6,369 nt of DNA from CAZYBU01 sp964645775 (GTDB lineage: Bacteria; Spirochaetota; UBA4802; UBA5550), in assembly GCA_964645775.1 (NCBI GenBank), contig CAZYBU010000070.1, positions 1-6,369 of the forward strand, read 5' to 3'. Position 1 is the stretch's first letter. Every line of letters begins with the position of its first letter. The notes under the pieces were generated by a model. The model saw only the letters and a program-made list of their open reading frames with translations. It was not told where the DNA came from and did no database searches. A program made the position numbers and the translations under genes. Below, one piece after another: positions 1-5,724 of the stretch.

Positions 1-63
1 GACGCTCACGACACGGGATATCCGGGAAGGAGGACGAACGTCGATGGCGACCGGCTTATTCAT
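1..63 (-). CDS. ABC-2 type transporter permease, N-terminal fragment (cut by window edge)
   Basis: Only the first 21 codons lie in the window. They start at an ATG on the minus strand at 63-61 and read MNKPVAIDVRP, then PSRISRVVSV, with no stop before the edge. The ATG sits inside the last codons of the ABC ATPase gene in another frame, an 8-nt overlap, and is preceded by a good GGGAGG ribosome binding site 6 nt upstream. A short, polar, Arg-containing N-terminus ahead of the first membrane helix is usual in DrrB/NodJ-like permeases, and an ATPase of the DrrA/NodI type is normally followed by such a gene. The start and overlap are seen directly. The permease identity is inferred from position, because no membrane segment is visible yet. 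Confidence 0.65.
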   Translation of the reverse strand, partial: MNKPVAIDVRPPSRISRVVSV

Positions 64-985
64 GGAGGTGCCTCCCGGTTATTTTCAGGAAGAGGTCTTC
101 CAGGTTCGATTGCCTCAGGTAGTAGCTCCCGGGATTCATGTTCCGGGAAAGGGATTCCAGTTCTTCAAGGTTGCCCGAGTAGAGAAAACTTCTGCCGTCC
201 ATGATTTCCACGCGGATTCCCGATTCGCCTGTCAGTTCCGGCCGGAGGTCCATGGCGAAAAGCTCCAGAACCCACGGCTCGATCTCCTTTTTCAGGAGGA
301 TGGCCGGGTTGCCCTCAAGGACCTTCTCCCCTCCGTGCATGATCATGAGCCGGTCGCAGAGCTGAAAGGCCTCCTCCATGTAATGAGTGGTAAGAAGGAC
401 GGTTACTCCCTCCTTCTTCAGGCGGCGGATCTTTTCCCAGATGACGTGACGAACCTGGGGGTCCAACCCCGTGGTCGGCTCGTCCAGGATGAGAAGGCGC
501 GGCCTGTTGATAAGGGCCCGGGCAATCGTAAGGCGCCGCTTCATGCCTCCCGAAAGTTCGCGGATCCGGGAGTTTCGCTTCTCCGTCAGTTCCATGAACT
601 CGAGGAGCTCCTCAATGCGGTCCCGGGCCAGGCTTCCCGGTATTCCGTAAAAGCGGGAATAGATCATCAGATTCTGGGTCACCGTCAATTCGGCGTCCAG
701 GTTGTCCTCCTGCTGGACGATACCGGAAATAAACTTGATCTCCAGTTCCTGGAACCGGGGATCGTATCCGAAGACCCGGATCACGGTGTCAGGATGTTCG
801 TCGCGCAGAACCATGGCATAGAGAATCTTCATCATGGTGGTCTTGCCGGCCCCGTTGGGACCGAGGAGACCGTAACACTCCGAAGACTTCACGTTAAAGG
901 AGAGATCCTTCACGGCGTGGACCGGACCGTACCTTTTCCATGCCCTCTCCACGCTAATGACTGTATCTTTTCCGATTTCAGACAT
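56..985 (-). CDS. ABC transporter ATP-binding protein (DrrA/NodI-like export family)
   Basis: A 309-residue nucleotide-binding subunit that hydrolyses ATP on the cytoplasmic face to drive an ABC-2 type exporter. All motifs are present in order: Walker A GPNGAGKT (42-49), Q-loop Gln92 in VQQEDNLD, signature LSGGM (144-148), Walker B LLILDEP with catalytic Glu169, D-loop GLD (173-175) and switch His201 in TTHYMEEA. The QEDNLD and THYMEEA wording is typical of the DrrA/NodI/CcmA-type group that exports drugs, lipids or polysaccharides. The substrate cannot be told from the sequence. A C-terminal extension of about 70 residues (roughly 235-309) follows the ATPase core, as is common in this group. 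The length is normal, so the gene appears complete. The start at 985 has no clear ribosome binding site, so a near-leaderless transcript or a slightly later start is possible. The gene is transcribed away from the MoxR/VWA genes and overlaps the permease start downstream. Confidence 0.95.
   Translation of the reverse strand: MSEIGKDTVISVERAWKRYGPVHAVKDLSFNVKSSECYGLLGPNGAGKTTMMKILYAMVLRDEHPDTVIRVFGYDPRFQELEIKFISGIVQQEDNLDAELTVTQNLMIYSRFYGIPGSLARDRIEELLEFMELTEKRNSRIRELSGGMKRRLTIARALINRPRLLILDEPTTGLDPQVRHVIWEKIRRLKKEGVTVLLTTHYMEEAFQLCDRLMIMHGGEKVLEGNPAILLKKEIEPWVLELFAMDLRPELTGESGIRVEIMDGRSFLYSGNLEELESLSRNMNPGSYYLRQSNLEDLFLKITGRHLHE
70..75 (-). promoter_or_regulatory. Ribosome binding site of the ABC permease
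   Basis: GGGAGG on the minus strand, 6 nt before the ATG at 63-61. It lies within the coding region of the ATPase and supports the overlapping permease start as real. Its quality contrasts with the ATPase gene itself, which has no recognisable site. Confidence 0.7.
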
Positions 986-1030
986 GATGAAGGCTTGTAG
1001 AAAGAACGTATTGTTTAGTCAAGGATTGTT

Positions 1031-1049
1031 TCACCTTTGACAAAGGTGA
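1031..1049. promoter_or_regulatory. Perfect 19-bp palindrome, candidate operator in the divergent region
   Basis: TCACCTTTG-A-CAAAGGTGA has two perfect 9-bp arms around one central base. It lies between the divergent ABC transporter and MoxR genes. It overlaps the plus-strand TTGACA (1037-1042) and starts one base beyond the minus-strand TATACT (1051-1056), where transcription in that direction would begin. A dimeric repressor bound here could block both directions. The palindrome is seen directly. The regulator is unknown, and no regulator gene lies in the window. Confidence 0.6.
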
Positions 1050-1065
1050 GAGTATACGTTGAAAT
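1037..1065 (+). promoter_or_regulatory. Candidate sigma-70 type promoter for the MoxR/VWA genes
   Basis: TTGACA (1037-1042, matching the consensus -35) is followed after 17 bp by TGAAAT (1060-1065, four of six matches to TATAAT). Transcription would start near 1072 and leave a leader of about 127 nt before the MoxR start. The -35 lies within the 19-bp palindrome, which implies repression by whatever binds there. The -10 is imperfect. Confidence 0.5.
1051..1056 (-). promoter_or_regulatory. Candidate -10 element for the ABC transporter operon
   Basis: TATACT on the minus strand (five of six matches to TATAAT) lies about 65 nt upstream of the ATPase start, and the 19-bp palindrome covers the expected start site. 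No convincing -35 is seen 16-18 bp upstream, so this promoter would be weak or need an activator. A rival minus-strand candidate is TTGACT (1022-1017) with TACAAG (999-994), 17 bp apart, which would give a nearly leaderless mRNA. Confidence 0.3.
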
Positions 1066-1188
1066 GCGAAACAAACATATTCTGGCCGATCGCGTCAAGC
1101 TCGGATACACAAGAGAAGGGTAAGGAAGAAACAATTAAAATGAAAAAATCCTTGCCCTGAAAACGGGCTTCCCCAGTCTGTAACAAAC

Positions 1189-1194
1189 GAGGTG
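1189..1194 (+). promoter_or_regulatory. Ribosome binding site of the MoxR-type ATPase
   Basis: GAGGTG lies 4 nt before the ATG at 1199 and fixes that start. Confidence 0.65.
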
Positions 1195-1198
1195 CACA

Positions 1199-2067
1199 AT
1201 GGATTATTTTACTGGATCAGAAGAATACGTACTCTCCCCGGAACTCCGGGAAGCGGTTAATGTCGCCATAGCTCTGGAACGGCCGCTCCTGGTCAAGGGG
1301 GAGCCGGGCACGGGTAAGACCCTCCTGGCCCGTTCCATCGCCCGGGCCCTGGGCAAGGACCTGCTGGAATGGAACATAAAGTCGACCAGCAAGGCGCAGG
1401 ACGGCCTCTATGTCTATGACACTGTCCAGAGGCTGAACGATTCCCGCTTCGGGGACGGCGACGTGTCAGACATCAAGCGGTATATCCGCCTGGGGAGACT
1501 GGGTGAGGCATTCGCCTCGGATGAGCAGAAAGTACTACTCATCGACGAAATAGATAAGGCGGATATCGAGTTCCCNNNNNNNNNNTCCCCAACGACCTGC
1601 TTCACGAGCTGGACATGATGAGCTTCTACATACCGGAAACCACTGAAACCATCACCGCGAAGCACAGGCCGATCGTTATAATAACATCAAACAGCGAAAA
1701 GGAGCTGGCAGATCCCTTTCTCAGAAGATGCATCTTCCACTTCATAGATTTCCCCGAGGAAGACCTTATGGAAGAGATCGTCCGGGTTCATTACCCCGAC
1801 ATGGAGAAGAAGCTTATGAAGGCGGCCCTGAAACGGTTCTACCTGGTCCGCCAGGTGGACGCTCTCAGGAAAAAGCCCTCCACCAGCGAACTTATCGACT
1901 GGATCCAGGCCCTTATCGCCGGAGGCATTTCCCCATCCCGCCTTGAAAAGGAGATGCCCTTCGTGGGTACCCTGCTCAAAAAAAAGGAAGACCTGGATAC
2001 CCTGCAGGGAGGAGCCGGGAGACATCCATCCTTCGAGAGGCAATCCCGGACCCGGTATGTTTATTGA
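1199..2067 (+). CDS. MoxR-family AAA+ ATPase (interrupted by an assembly gap)
   Basis: A cytoplasmic AAA+ ATPase of the MoxR class. These act as chaperones that remodel or load metal cofactors into partner enzymes, usually with a VWA protein encoded next door, as here. As deposited, the frame breaks at ten Ns (1576-1585). Joining the flanks through their shared TCCC restores one frame of 284 residues, the usual family size. In that corrected protein I see Walker A GEPGTGKT (34-41), Walker B LLIDEID (113-119), the family motif EFPNDLLHELD spanning the junction, sensor 1 ITSN (Asn160), a probable arginine finger in DPFLRR (171-172) and the sensor-2 region KKPSTSELIDW (220-230). The GAGGTG site supports the start. 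The last 20 or so residues, after KKKEDLD, match nothing I recognise. The gene overlaps the VWA gene by 11 nt, so the two are an operon. The particular client enzyme is unknown. Confidence 0.92.
1576..1585. other. Run of ten Ns: artificial scaffold gap
   Basis: Ten Ns split the MoxR gene just after the Walker B motif. Kept at face value, the length shifts the frame. Any true gap must have a length leaving remainder 2 on division by 3, and ten does not. The left flank ends in TTCCC and the right begins TCCCC. Merging by the shared TCCC gives GAG TTC CCC AAC GAC, coding EFPND, which is the expected family motif. The Ns are therefore most likely a default-size spacer between two contigs that overlap by 4 nt, not missing sequence. 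Confidence 0.85.
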
Positions 2068-3232
2068 ATTCTTCTTTAACCTGAAGGCCAAAGGGGTCCC
2101 GGTATCCCTGCACGAGTGGCTGACCCTTCACAAAGCCCTCTACATGGACCTGAACAGCTGTAACCTGACCACCTTCTACTACATGGCCCGCTCCATCCTG
2201 GTCAAAAACGAGACCCACTTCGACCGGTACGACCAGGCCTTTCTCGATTCCTTCGGTGACATCGAGACCACGGACGAGTTGCTCTCCGAGATACTGGCCG
2301 GCTTAAAGAAGGTAAAGGAGCTGCGTCTCTCCGAAGAAGAAAAGCGGAAGCTCGAAGAACTGGACCTGGACCGGGTCATCGCCAACTTCGAGGAACAGCT
2401 CCGCCAGGGCCACTATAAGAACCACGTAGGAGGAAACCGGGCCATAGGTACCGGCGGCCGCTCCACCCAGGGGGCCTGGGGATACAACCCGGCCGGGATC
2501 CGTATAGGTCAGGGAGAATCCCGCCATAAACGTGCCGTTCAGGTGGCCGAAAAACGATCCTTCCGAAACTACTCCAGTGACCGTACCCTCGACATACGCC
2601 AGATGAAGGTGGCCCTCTCCCACCTGCGGACCCTCATTCCCGTTGAGGGAAGCGAGGAGCTGGACCTGAACGAGACCATCGACAGAACCTGCCGTAACGC
2701 CGGTGAGATCGAGCTGGCCTGGAAGAAGGAGAAGCGCCGCCAGGCACGGGTTACCCTGATCATGGACACCGGCGGCTCCATGAATCCCTACACCGAGTTG
2801 GTGGACAGGCTCTTCTCGGCCGCCTCCTCCCATATCAGGCACTTCACCCATTACTACTTCCATAACTGCATCTACCAGGACCTCTGGACCGACATGGAAC
2901 AGCAGACCTCCGTCTCCACGGCTGAGGTGTTGAAAAAGGCGGATCCGGAGGAGAAGCTCATCATCGTGGGGGACGCGGAGATGGCGCCTTCCGAGCTTAC
3001 CTGGAGAAACGGGGCCGTGGACTACTGGTACTTTAACGAGATACCCGGCTTCACCTGGCTCCAGAGGGTCCGCGAGGCCTTTCCCAGGAGTATCTGGCTC
3101 AATCCCCTGCCGAAACGGACCTGGGGATACATCGACTCGGCCCGCATGATCCAGCAGGTCTTCCCCATGTACGAGCTTACCCTTGAGGGACTGGACGACG
3201 GCGTCCGAAAGATCATGAAGAAAGCGGTTTAG
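2057..3232 (+). CDS. VWA domain protein, CoxE-like, partner of the MoxR ATPase
   Basis: A protein of 391 residues. The start is taken at MFIEFFFNLKAKGVPVS, because CoxE-type proteins begin this way and the open frame upstream to 1943 only re-reads the MoxR 3' end. The N-terminal part is charged and probably helical (about 83-115). A Gly-rich stretch, GTGGRSTQGAWGYNPAG, follows (131-147). The C-terminal half is the VWA fold, with the metal site loop MDTGGSM (Asp237, Gly239, Ser241) and a later acidic loop VGDAEM (Asp306). The C-terminus WLNPLPKRTWGYIDS is characteristic of the family. There is no signal peptide or membrane segment, so it is cytoplasmic. In this family the VWA protein works with the AAA+ partner to deliver or remodel a client. 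The canonical DxSxS metal site has Gly in place of its first Ser here. No ribosome binding site lies at proper distance (GAGAGG is 16 nt away), so translation probably depends on coupling across the 11-nt overlap with the MoxR gene. Confidence 0.88.
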   Translation: MFIEFFFNLKAKGVPVSLHEWLTLHKALYMDLNSCNLTTFYYMARSILVKNETHFDRYDQAFLDSFGDIETTDELLSEILAGLKKVKELRLSEEEKRKLEELDLDRVIANFEEQLRQGHYKNHVGGNRAIGTGGRSTQGAWGYNPAGIRIGQGESRHKRAVQVAEKRSFRNYSSDRTLDIRQMKVALSHLRTLIPVEGSEELDLNETIDRTCRNAGEIELAWKKEKRRQARVTLIMDTGGSMNPYTELVDRLFSAASSHIRHFTHYYFHNCIYQDLWTDMEQQTSVSTAEVLKKADPEEKLIIVGDAEMAPSELTWRNGAVDYWYFNEIPGFTWLQRVREAFPRSIWLNPLPKRTWGYIDSARMIQQVFPMYELTLEGLDDGVRKIMKKAV

Positions 3233-3273
3233 TTCCGCTCTCTGAAAGTTATATCATTCAGTCTAAAATTCTA

Positions 3274-3303
3274 TTGACACCGGAGAAGACCGGAAGGGAG
3301 TAT
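3274..3303 (+). promoter_or_regulatory. Candidate promoter with a direct repeat upstream of hemC
   Basis: TTGACA (3274-3279) is a consensus -35 in the 87-bp gap before hemC. The best -10 at normal spacing is GAGTAT (3298-3303, 18 bp, three of six matches), which is weak. TATCGT at 3301 would need a 21-bp spacer. The spacer holds two ACCGGA copies (3279-3284 and 3289-3294) exactly 10 bp apart, one helical turn, which could be a tandem protein-binding site. I see no terminator between the VWA gene and hemC, so read-through transcription from upstream is also possible. Confidence 0.35.
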
Positions 3304-3319
3304 CGTTCCTTTATCGTTT

Positions 3320-4234
3320 ATGAAAAATCAGGCAAAATACCGCATAGGAACCCGGGGAAGCGATCTGGCCCTGTGGCAGGCCCGGCACGTGGCCTCATTG
3401 ATAGGGGAAGAATCCTGCGAGATCGTGATCATAAAAACCCAGGGTGACATCATTACCAATGTCTCCTTCGACAAGATGGAAGGTAAGGGATTTTTCACGA
3501 AGGAGATCGAGGCCTCGCTCCTGTCGGAAGAGACCGACCTGGCCGTTCATTCTCTGAAAGACCTGCCCACGGCCGAGCCGGGGGAGCTGACCGTGGCCGC
3601 CGTGCCGGAAGGGGCCGATCCCAGGGACGTCATACTCATCCGCCCGGACTCCTTCGACCCATCCTCCCCACTCCTTGTGAAAAAAGGTTCGTTTATCGGG
3701 ACCAGTTCCTTTCGCCGCAAATCCCAGGTCCTGGCAACAGACAGAACACTCACCGTGGAGGCCCTGAGGGGGAACATCAACACCCGGGTACGGAAACTGA
3801 AAGAGAAACAGTACGACGCCATCATTCTTGCCCATGCCGGCATCACCCGGATAGAACTCGACCTCACGGGCCTGGAGGTCCATCCCCTGGACCCGGAAGT
3901 GCTCCTTCCGGCTCCGGCCCAGGGCGCACTGGGTATCCAGATACGAAGAGAGGAGAGTGAACTTTTTGAGCGGCTGCGGTCCTTAAATCATGCGGAGACA
4001 CTTCGACGCGTCCGGGCCGAGAGATCTTTTCTGAAGGCCTTCGGGGGAGGATGCCACATTCCCCTGGGAGCGCACGCCCGGCTGGAGGGAGAGGATATCC
4101 TCCTCCGGGGTTTTATCGGTCTGCCGGACGGAAGCAGAGCAATCTTCCTGGAGCGCCGGGGCTTAGACCCGGAAGAGACAGGTATGGAGCTGGCTGATAT
4201 CTTTCGAAGAGAAGGAGCGGCGAACCTGCTATGA
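3320..4234 (+). CDS. hemC: Hydroxymethylbilane synthase (porphobilinogen deaminase)
   Basis: Cytoplasmic enzyme that polymerises four porphobilinogen into hydroxymethylbilane. At 304 residues it is a normal full length. Clear family landmarks are the N-terminal IGTRGSDLALWQ (9-20), HSLKDLP with catalytic Asp81 (77-83), GTSSFRRKSQ (127-136) and LRGNINTRVRKL (149-160), which bind substrate carboxylates through arginines, APAQGALGIQ (198-207), and GGGCHIPLGA with Cys245, the attachment residue for the dipyrromethane cofactor. All key residues are present, so it should be active. The ATG at 3320 is the only sensible start, since an in-frame stop lies upstream at 3275 and the conserved core begins within ten residues. 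Its nearest purine-rich stretch, GGAAGGGAG (3292-3300), is 19 nt away, which is too far for normal use. Its stop overlaps the start of cobA-hemD as ATGA. Confidence 0.98.
   Translation: MKNQAKYRIGTRGSDLALWQARHVASLIGEESCEIVIIKTQGDIITNVSFDKMEGKGFFTKEIEASLLSEETDLAVHSLKDLPTAEPGELTVAAVPEGADPRDVILIRPDSFDPSSPLLVKKGSFIGTSSFRRKSQVLATDRTLTVEALRGNINTRVRKLKEKQYDAIILAHAGITRIELDLTGLEVHPLDPEVLLPAPAQGALGIQIRREESELFERLRSLNHAETLRRVRAERSFLKAFGGGCHIPLGAHARLEGEDILLRGFIGLPDGSRAIFLERRGLDPEETGMELADIFRREGAANLL
4212..4217 (+). promoter_or_regulatory. Probable ribosome binding site of cobA-hemD
   Basis: AAGGAG within the 3' end of hemC, 13 nt before the ATG at 4231. The spacing is longer than ideal, so translation probably also relies on ribosomes terminating at the overlapping hemC stop. 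Confidence 0.45.
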
Positions 4235-5724
4235 AGAAGGGACATGTCTACCTTGTGGGAGGGGGACCGGGGGATCCGGGACTGATAACCCTCCTGGGGG
4301 ACCGGCTTATCCGGGAGGCGGACGTCGTCATCTATGATCACCTGGCCGACCGGGAACTCCTGGGCTCCAGCCGGGGAGAGATGATCTACGCCGGGAAGCA
4401 GGGTGGCGAACATACCCTCTCCCAGGAGGAGATAAACGCGCTTATCCTTAAAAAGGCCCGGGAAGGGCGCCGGGTCGTCCGCCTCAAGGGAGGCGATCCC
4501 TTTATCTTCGGACGGGGGGGCGAGGAGGCGGAGGCCCTGGTGGAAGAGGGTATCGATTTCACCGTCGTTCCCGGTGTCTCTTCTTTTTACGGCGCCCCGG
4601 CCTACGCCGGCATACCGGTCACCCACCGGGACCACGCCAGCGCCTTCCAGGTCATCACCGGACACCGCCGGGCGGACTCCGAGGGAGAGGAGATCAACCT
4701 CCCCGATTACAGGCCCGGCATGACCTTCCTCTTCCTCATGGGAATGAAGAACCTGGAAGAGATAACGCTGCGCTGCGTGGAAGAGAAAGGCTTTCCTCCT
4801 GACATGCCGGCTGCCATAATCCGCTGGGGGACCCGGAGCGACCAGGTGACTGTCACAGGTACCGTTTCCAATCTCGCGAAAAAGGCCCGGGAGGCAAACC
4901 TTACCCCGCCCGGAATAATCATCTTCGGGGGAGTGGTAAGCCTGCGTGAGAAACTCCGCTGGTTCGACACCCGCCCCCTCTTCGGGAAGACCGTGGTGGT
5001 GACCCGTACCCGGGAGCAGGCCTCGAAACTCTCACGTAAACTTCGAGACCTGGGGGCCGGCGTGCTTGAGATACCGACCCTGAGAATCGAGCCCCTTGAC
5101 CCGAAGCGGAGTCTGGCTCCTTTCCTGGAGGGTACCGATACCTATGAGTGGATCATCTTCACGTCCCAGAACACGGTATCCCTTTTCTTCGAATACCTCC
5201 AGAGAGAGGGCCTGGATACCCGTTTCCTGGCCGGATTAAAAGTGGCCGTAATCGGACGTGCCACGGCCCATGCCCTGGAAGAAAAGGGTATCCTGCCCGA
5301 CCTGATACCGGAACGCTTTGTGGCCGAAGGACTCCTTGAAACCTTCAGCAGGCTCGATATGAAAAACCGGAAGGTATTCCTCCCCTGCTCCGAAGACGCC
5401 CGGCCCACCCTGAGGGAGGGGCTGGAGGAGATGGGAGCCCTGGTGGACCGGGTCCATCTCTACAGGGCCGCGAAGCCCGACCATAACAGGAGCGTACTGG
5501 AAGAGATCGGGAAAGCGGACCTGGTGACCGTGGCCAGTTCGTCCACGGTACGCCATTTTTACGAACTTATGCCTGACTGCCAGGTTCCGGTGGCATCCAT
5601 CGGACCGGTGACCTCAGAGGCGGTCCGGGAAACGGGACGGGAAGTAGCAGTTGAAGCAAACGAGTATACGATTGACGGACTGGTGTCCGCTGTAGTACAC
5701 TATTTCCATGGAGAGGAAGGATGA
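4231..5724 (+). CDS. cobA-hemD: Fused uroporphyrinogen-III C-methyltransferase / uroporphyrinogen-III synthase
   Basis: A bifunctional cytoplasmic protein of 497 residues. Residues 1 to about 245 form the SAM-dependent methyltransferase (SUMT). It shows the SAM loop VGGGPGDPGLITLLG (9-23), YAGKQGG (53-59), VVRLKGGDPFIFGRGGEE (82-99), VPGVSSFYGAPAYAGIPVTH (113-132) and the helix-preceding LFLMGMKNL (167-175). It methylates uroporphyrinogen III at C2 and C7 to give precorrin-2. Residues from about 250 form HemD, which cyclises hydroxymethylbilane with inversion of ring D. It shows GKTVVVTRTREQ (252-263), IFTSQNTVSLFF (309-320), IGRATAHALE (341-350), Tyr411 in YRAAKP, VASSSTVRHF (434-443) and IGPVTSEAVRETG (457-469). 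Sequence conservation is low in HemD generally, but these are the usual landmarks. The linker is short. Fusion places the product of one domain next to the active site of the next and suggests that much uroporphyrinogen III goes to siroheme, cobalamin or siroheme-derived heme. The gene overlaps hemC and hemB by ATGA at both ends. Confidence 0.97.
   Translation: MKKGHVYLVGGGPGDPGLITLLGDRLIREADVVIYDHLADRELLGSSRGEMIYAGKQGGEHTLSQEEINALILKKAREGRRVVRLKGGDPFIFGRGGEEAEALVEEGIDFTVVPGVSSFYGAPAYAGIPVTHRDHASAFQVITGHRRADSEGEEINLPDYRPGMTFLFLMGMKNLEEITLRCVEEKGFPPDMPAAIIRWGTRSDQVTVTGTVSNLAKKAREANLTPPGIIIFGGVVSLREKLRWFDTRPLFGKTVVVTRTREQASKLSRKLRDLGAGVLEIPTLRIEPLDPKRSLAPFLEGTDTYEWIIFTSQNTVSLFFEYLQREGLDTRFLAGLKVAVIGRATAHALEEKGILPDLIPERFVAEGLLETFSRLDMKNRKVFLPCSEDARPTLREGLEEMGALVDRVHLYRAAKPDHNRSVLEEIGKADLVTVASSSTVRHFYELMPDCQVPVASIGPVTSEAVRETGREVAVEANEYTIDGLVSAVVHYFHGEEG
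5710..5716 (+). promoter_or_regulatory. Ribosome binding site of hemB
   Basis: GGAGAGG at the end of cobA-hemD, with its GGAG 7 nt before the hemB ATG at 5721. It supports the choice of that start and allows initiation in addition to coupling through the ATGA overlap. Confidence 0.6.

Noticed and set aside
44..1000. A 318-codon plus-strand open frame opposite the ABC ATPase.
   Set aside because: It is the antisense of a gene with every ABC ATPase motif, its translation resembles no protein family I recognise, and it has no promoter or ribosome binding site.
1010..1135. ATTGTTT heptamer at 1010-1016 and 1025-1031, and inverted at 1129-1135.
   Set aside because: The heptamers are short and AT-rich in an AT-rich intergenic region, with irregular spacing, so chance is a sufficient explanation.
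1140..1160. A six-codon leader frame (MKKSLP then stop) in the MoxR leader, overlapping a small GCCC/GGGC stem at 1154-1168.
   Set aside because: The stem is only 4 bp, there is no U-tract, no regulatory codon run and no alternative pairing, so an attenuator is not supported.
1615..2067. A separate 150-residue protein starting after the N gap.
   Set aside because: It is the C-terminal part of the MoxR ATPase, and only the artificial gap makes it look like an independent gene.
3241..3270. CTGAA...TTCAG inverted repeat followed by AT-rich sequence, considered as a terminator after the VWA gene.
   Set aside because: The stem is only 5 bp with a 10-nt loop and low GC, and no clear T-run follows it.
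3988..4665. A 225-codon minus-strand open frame across the hemC/cobA-hemD junction.
   Set aside because: It is a shadow of two overlapping, well-recognised genes in GC-rich DNA, and its translation resembles no known family.
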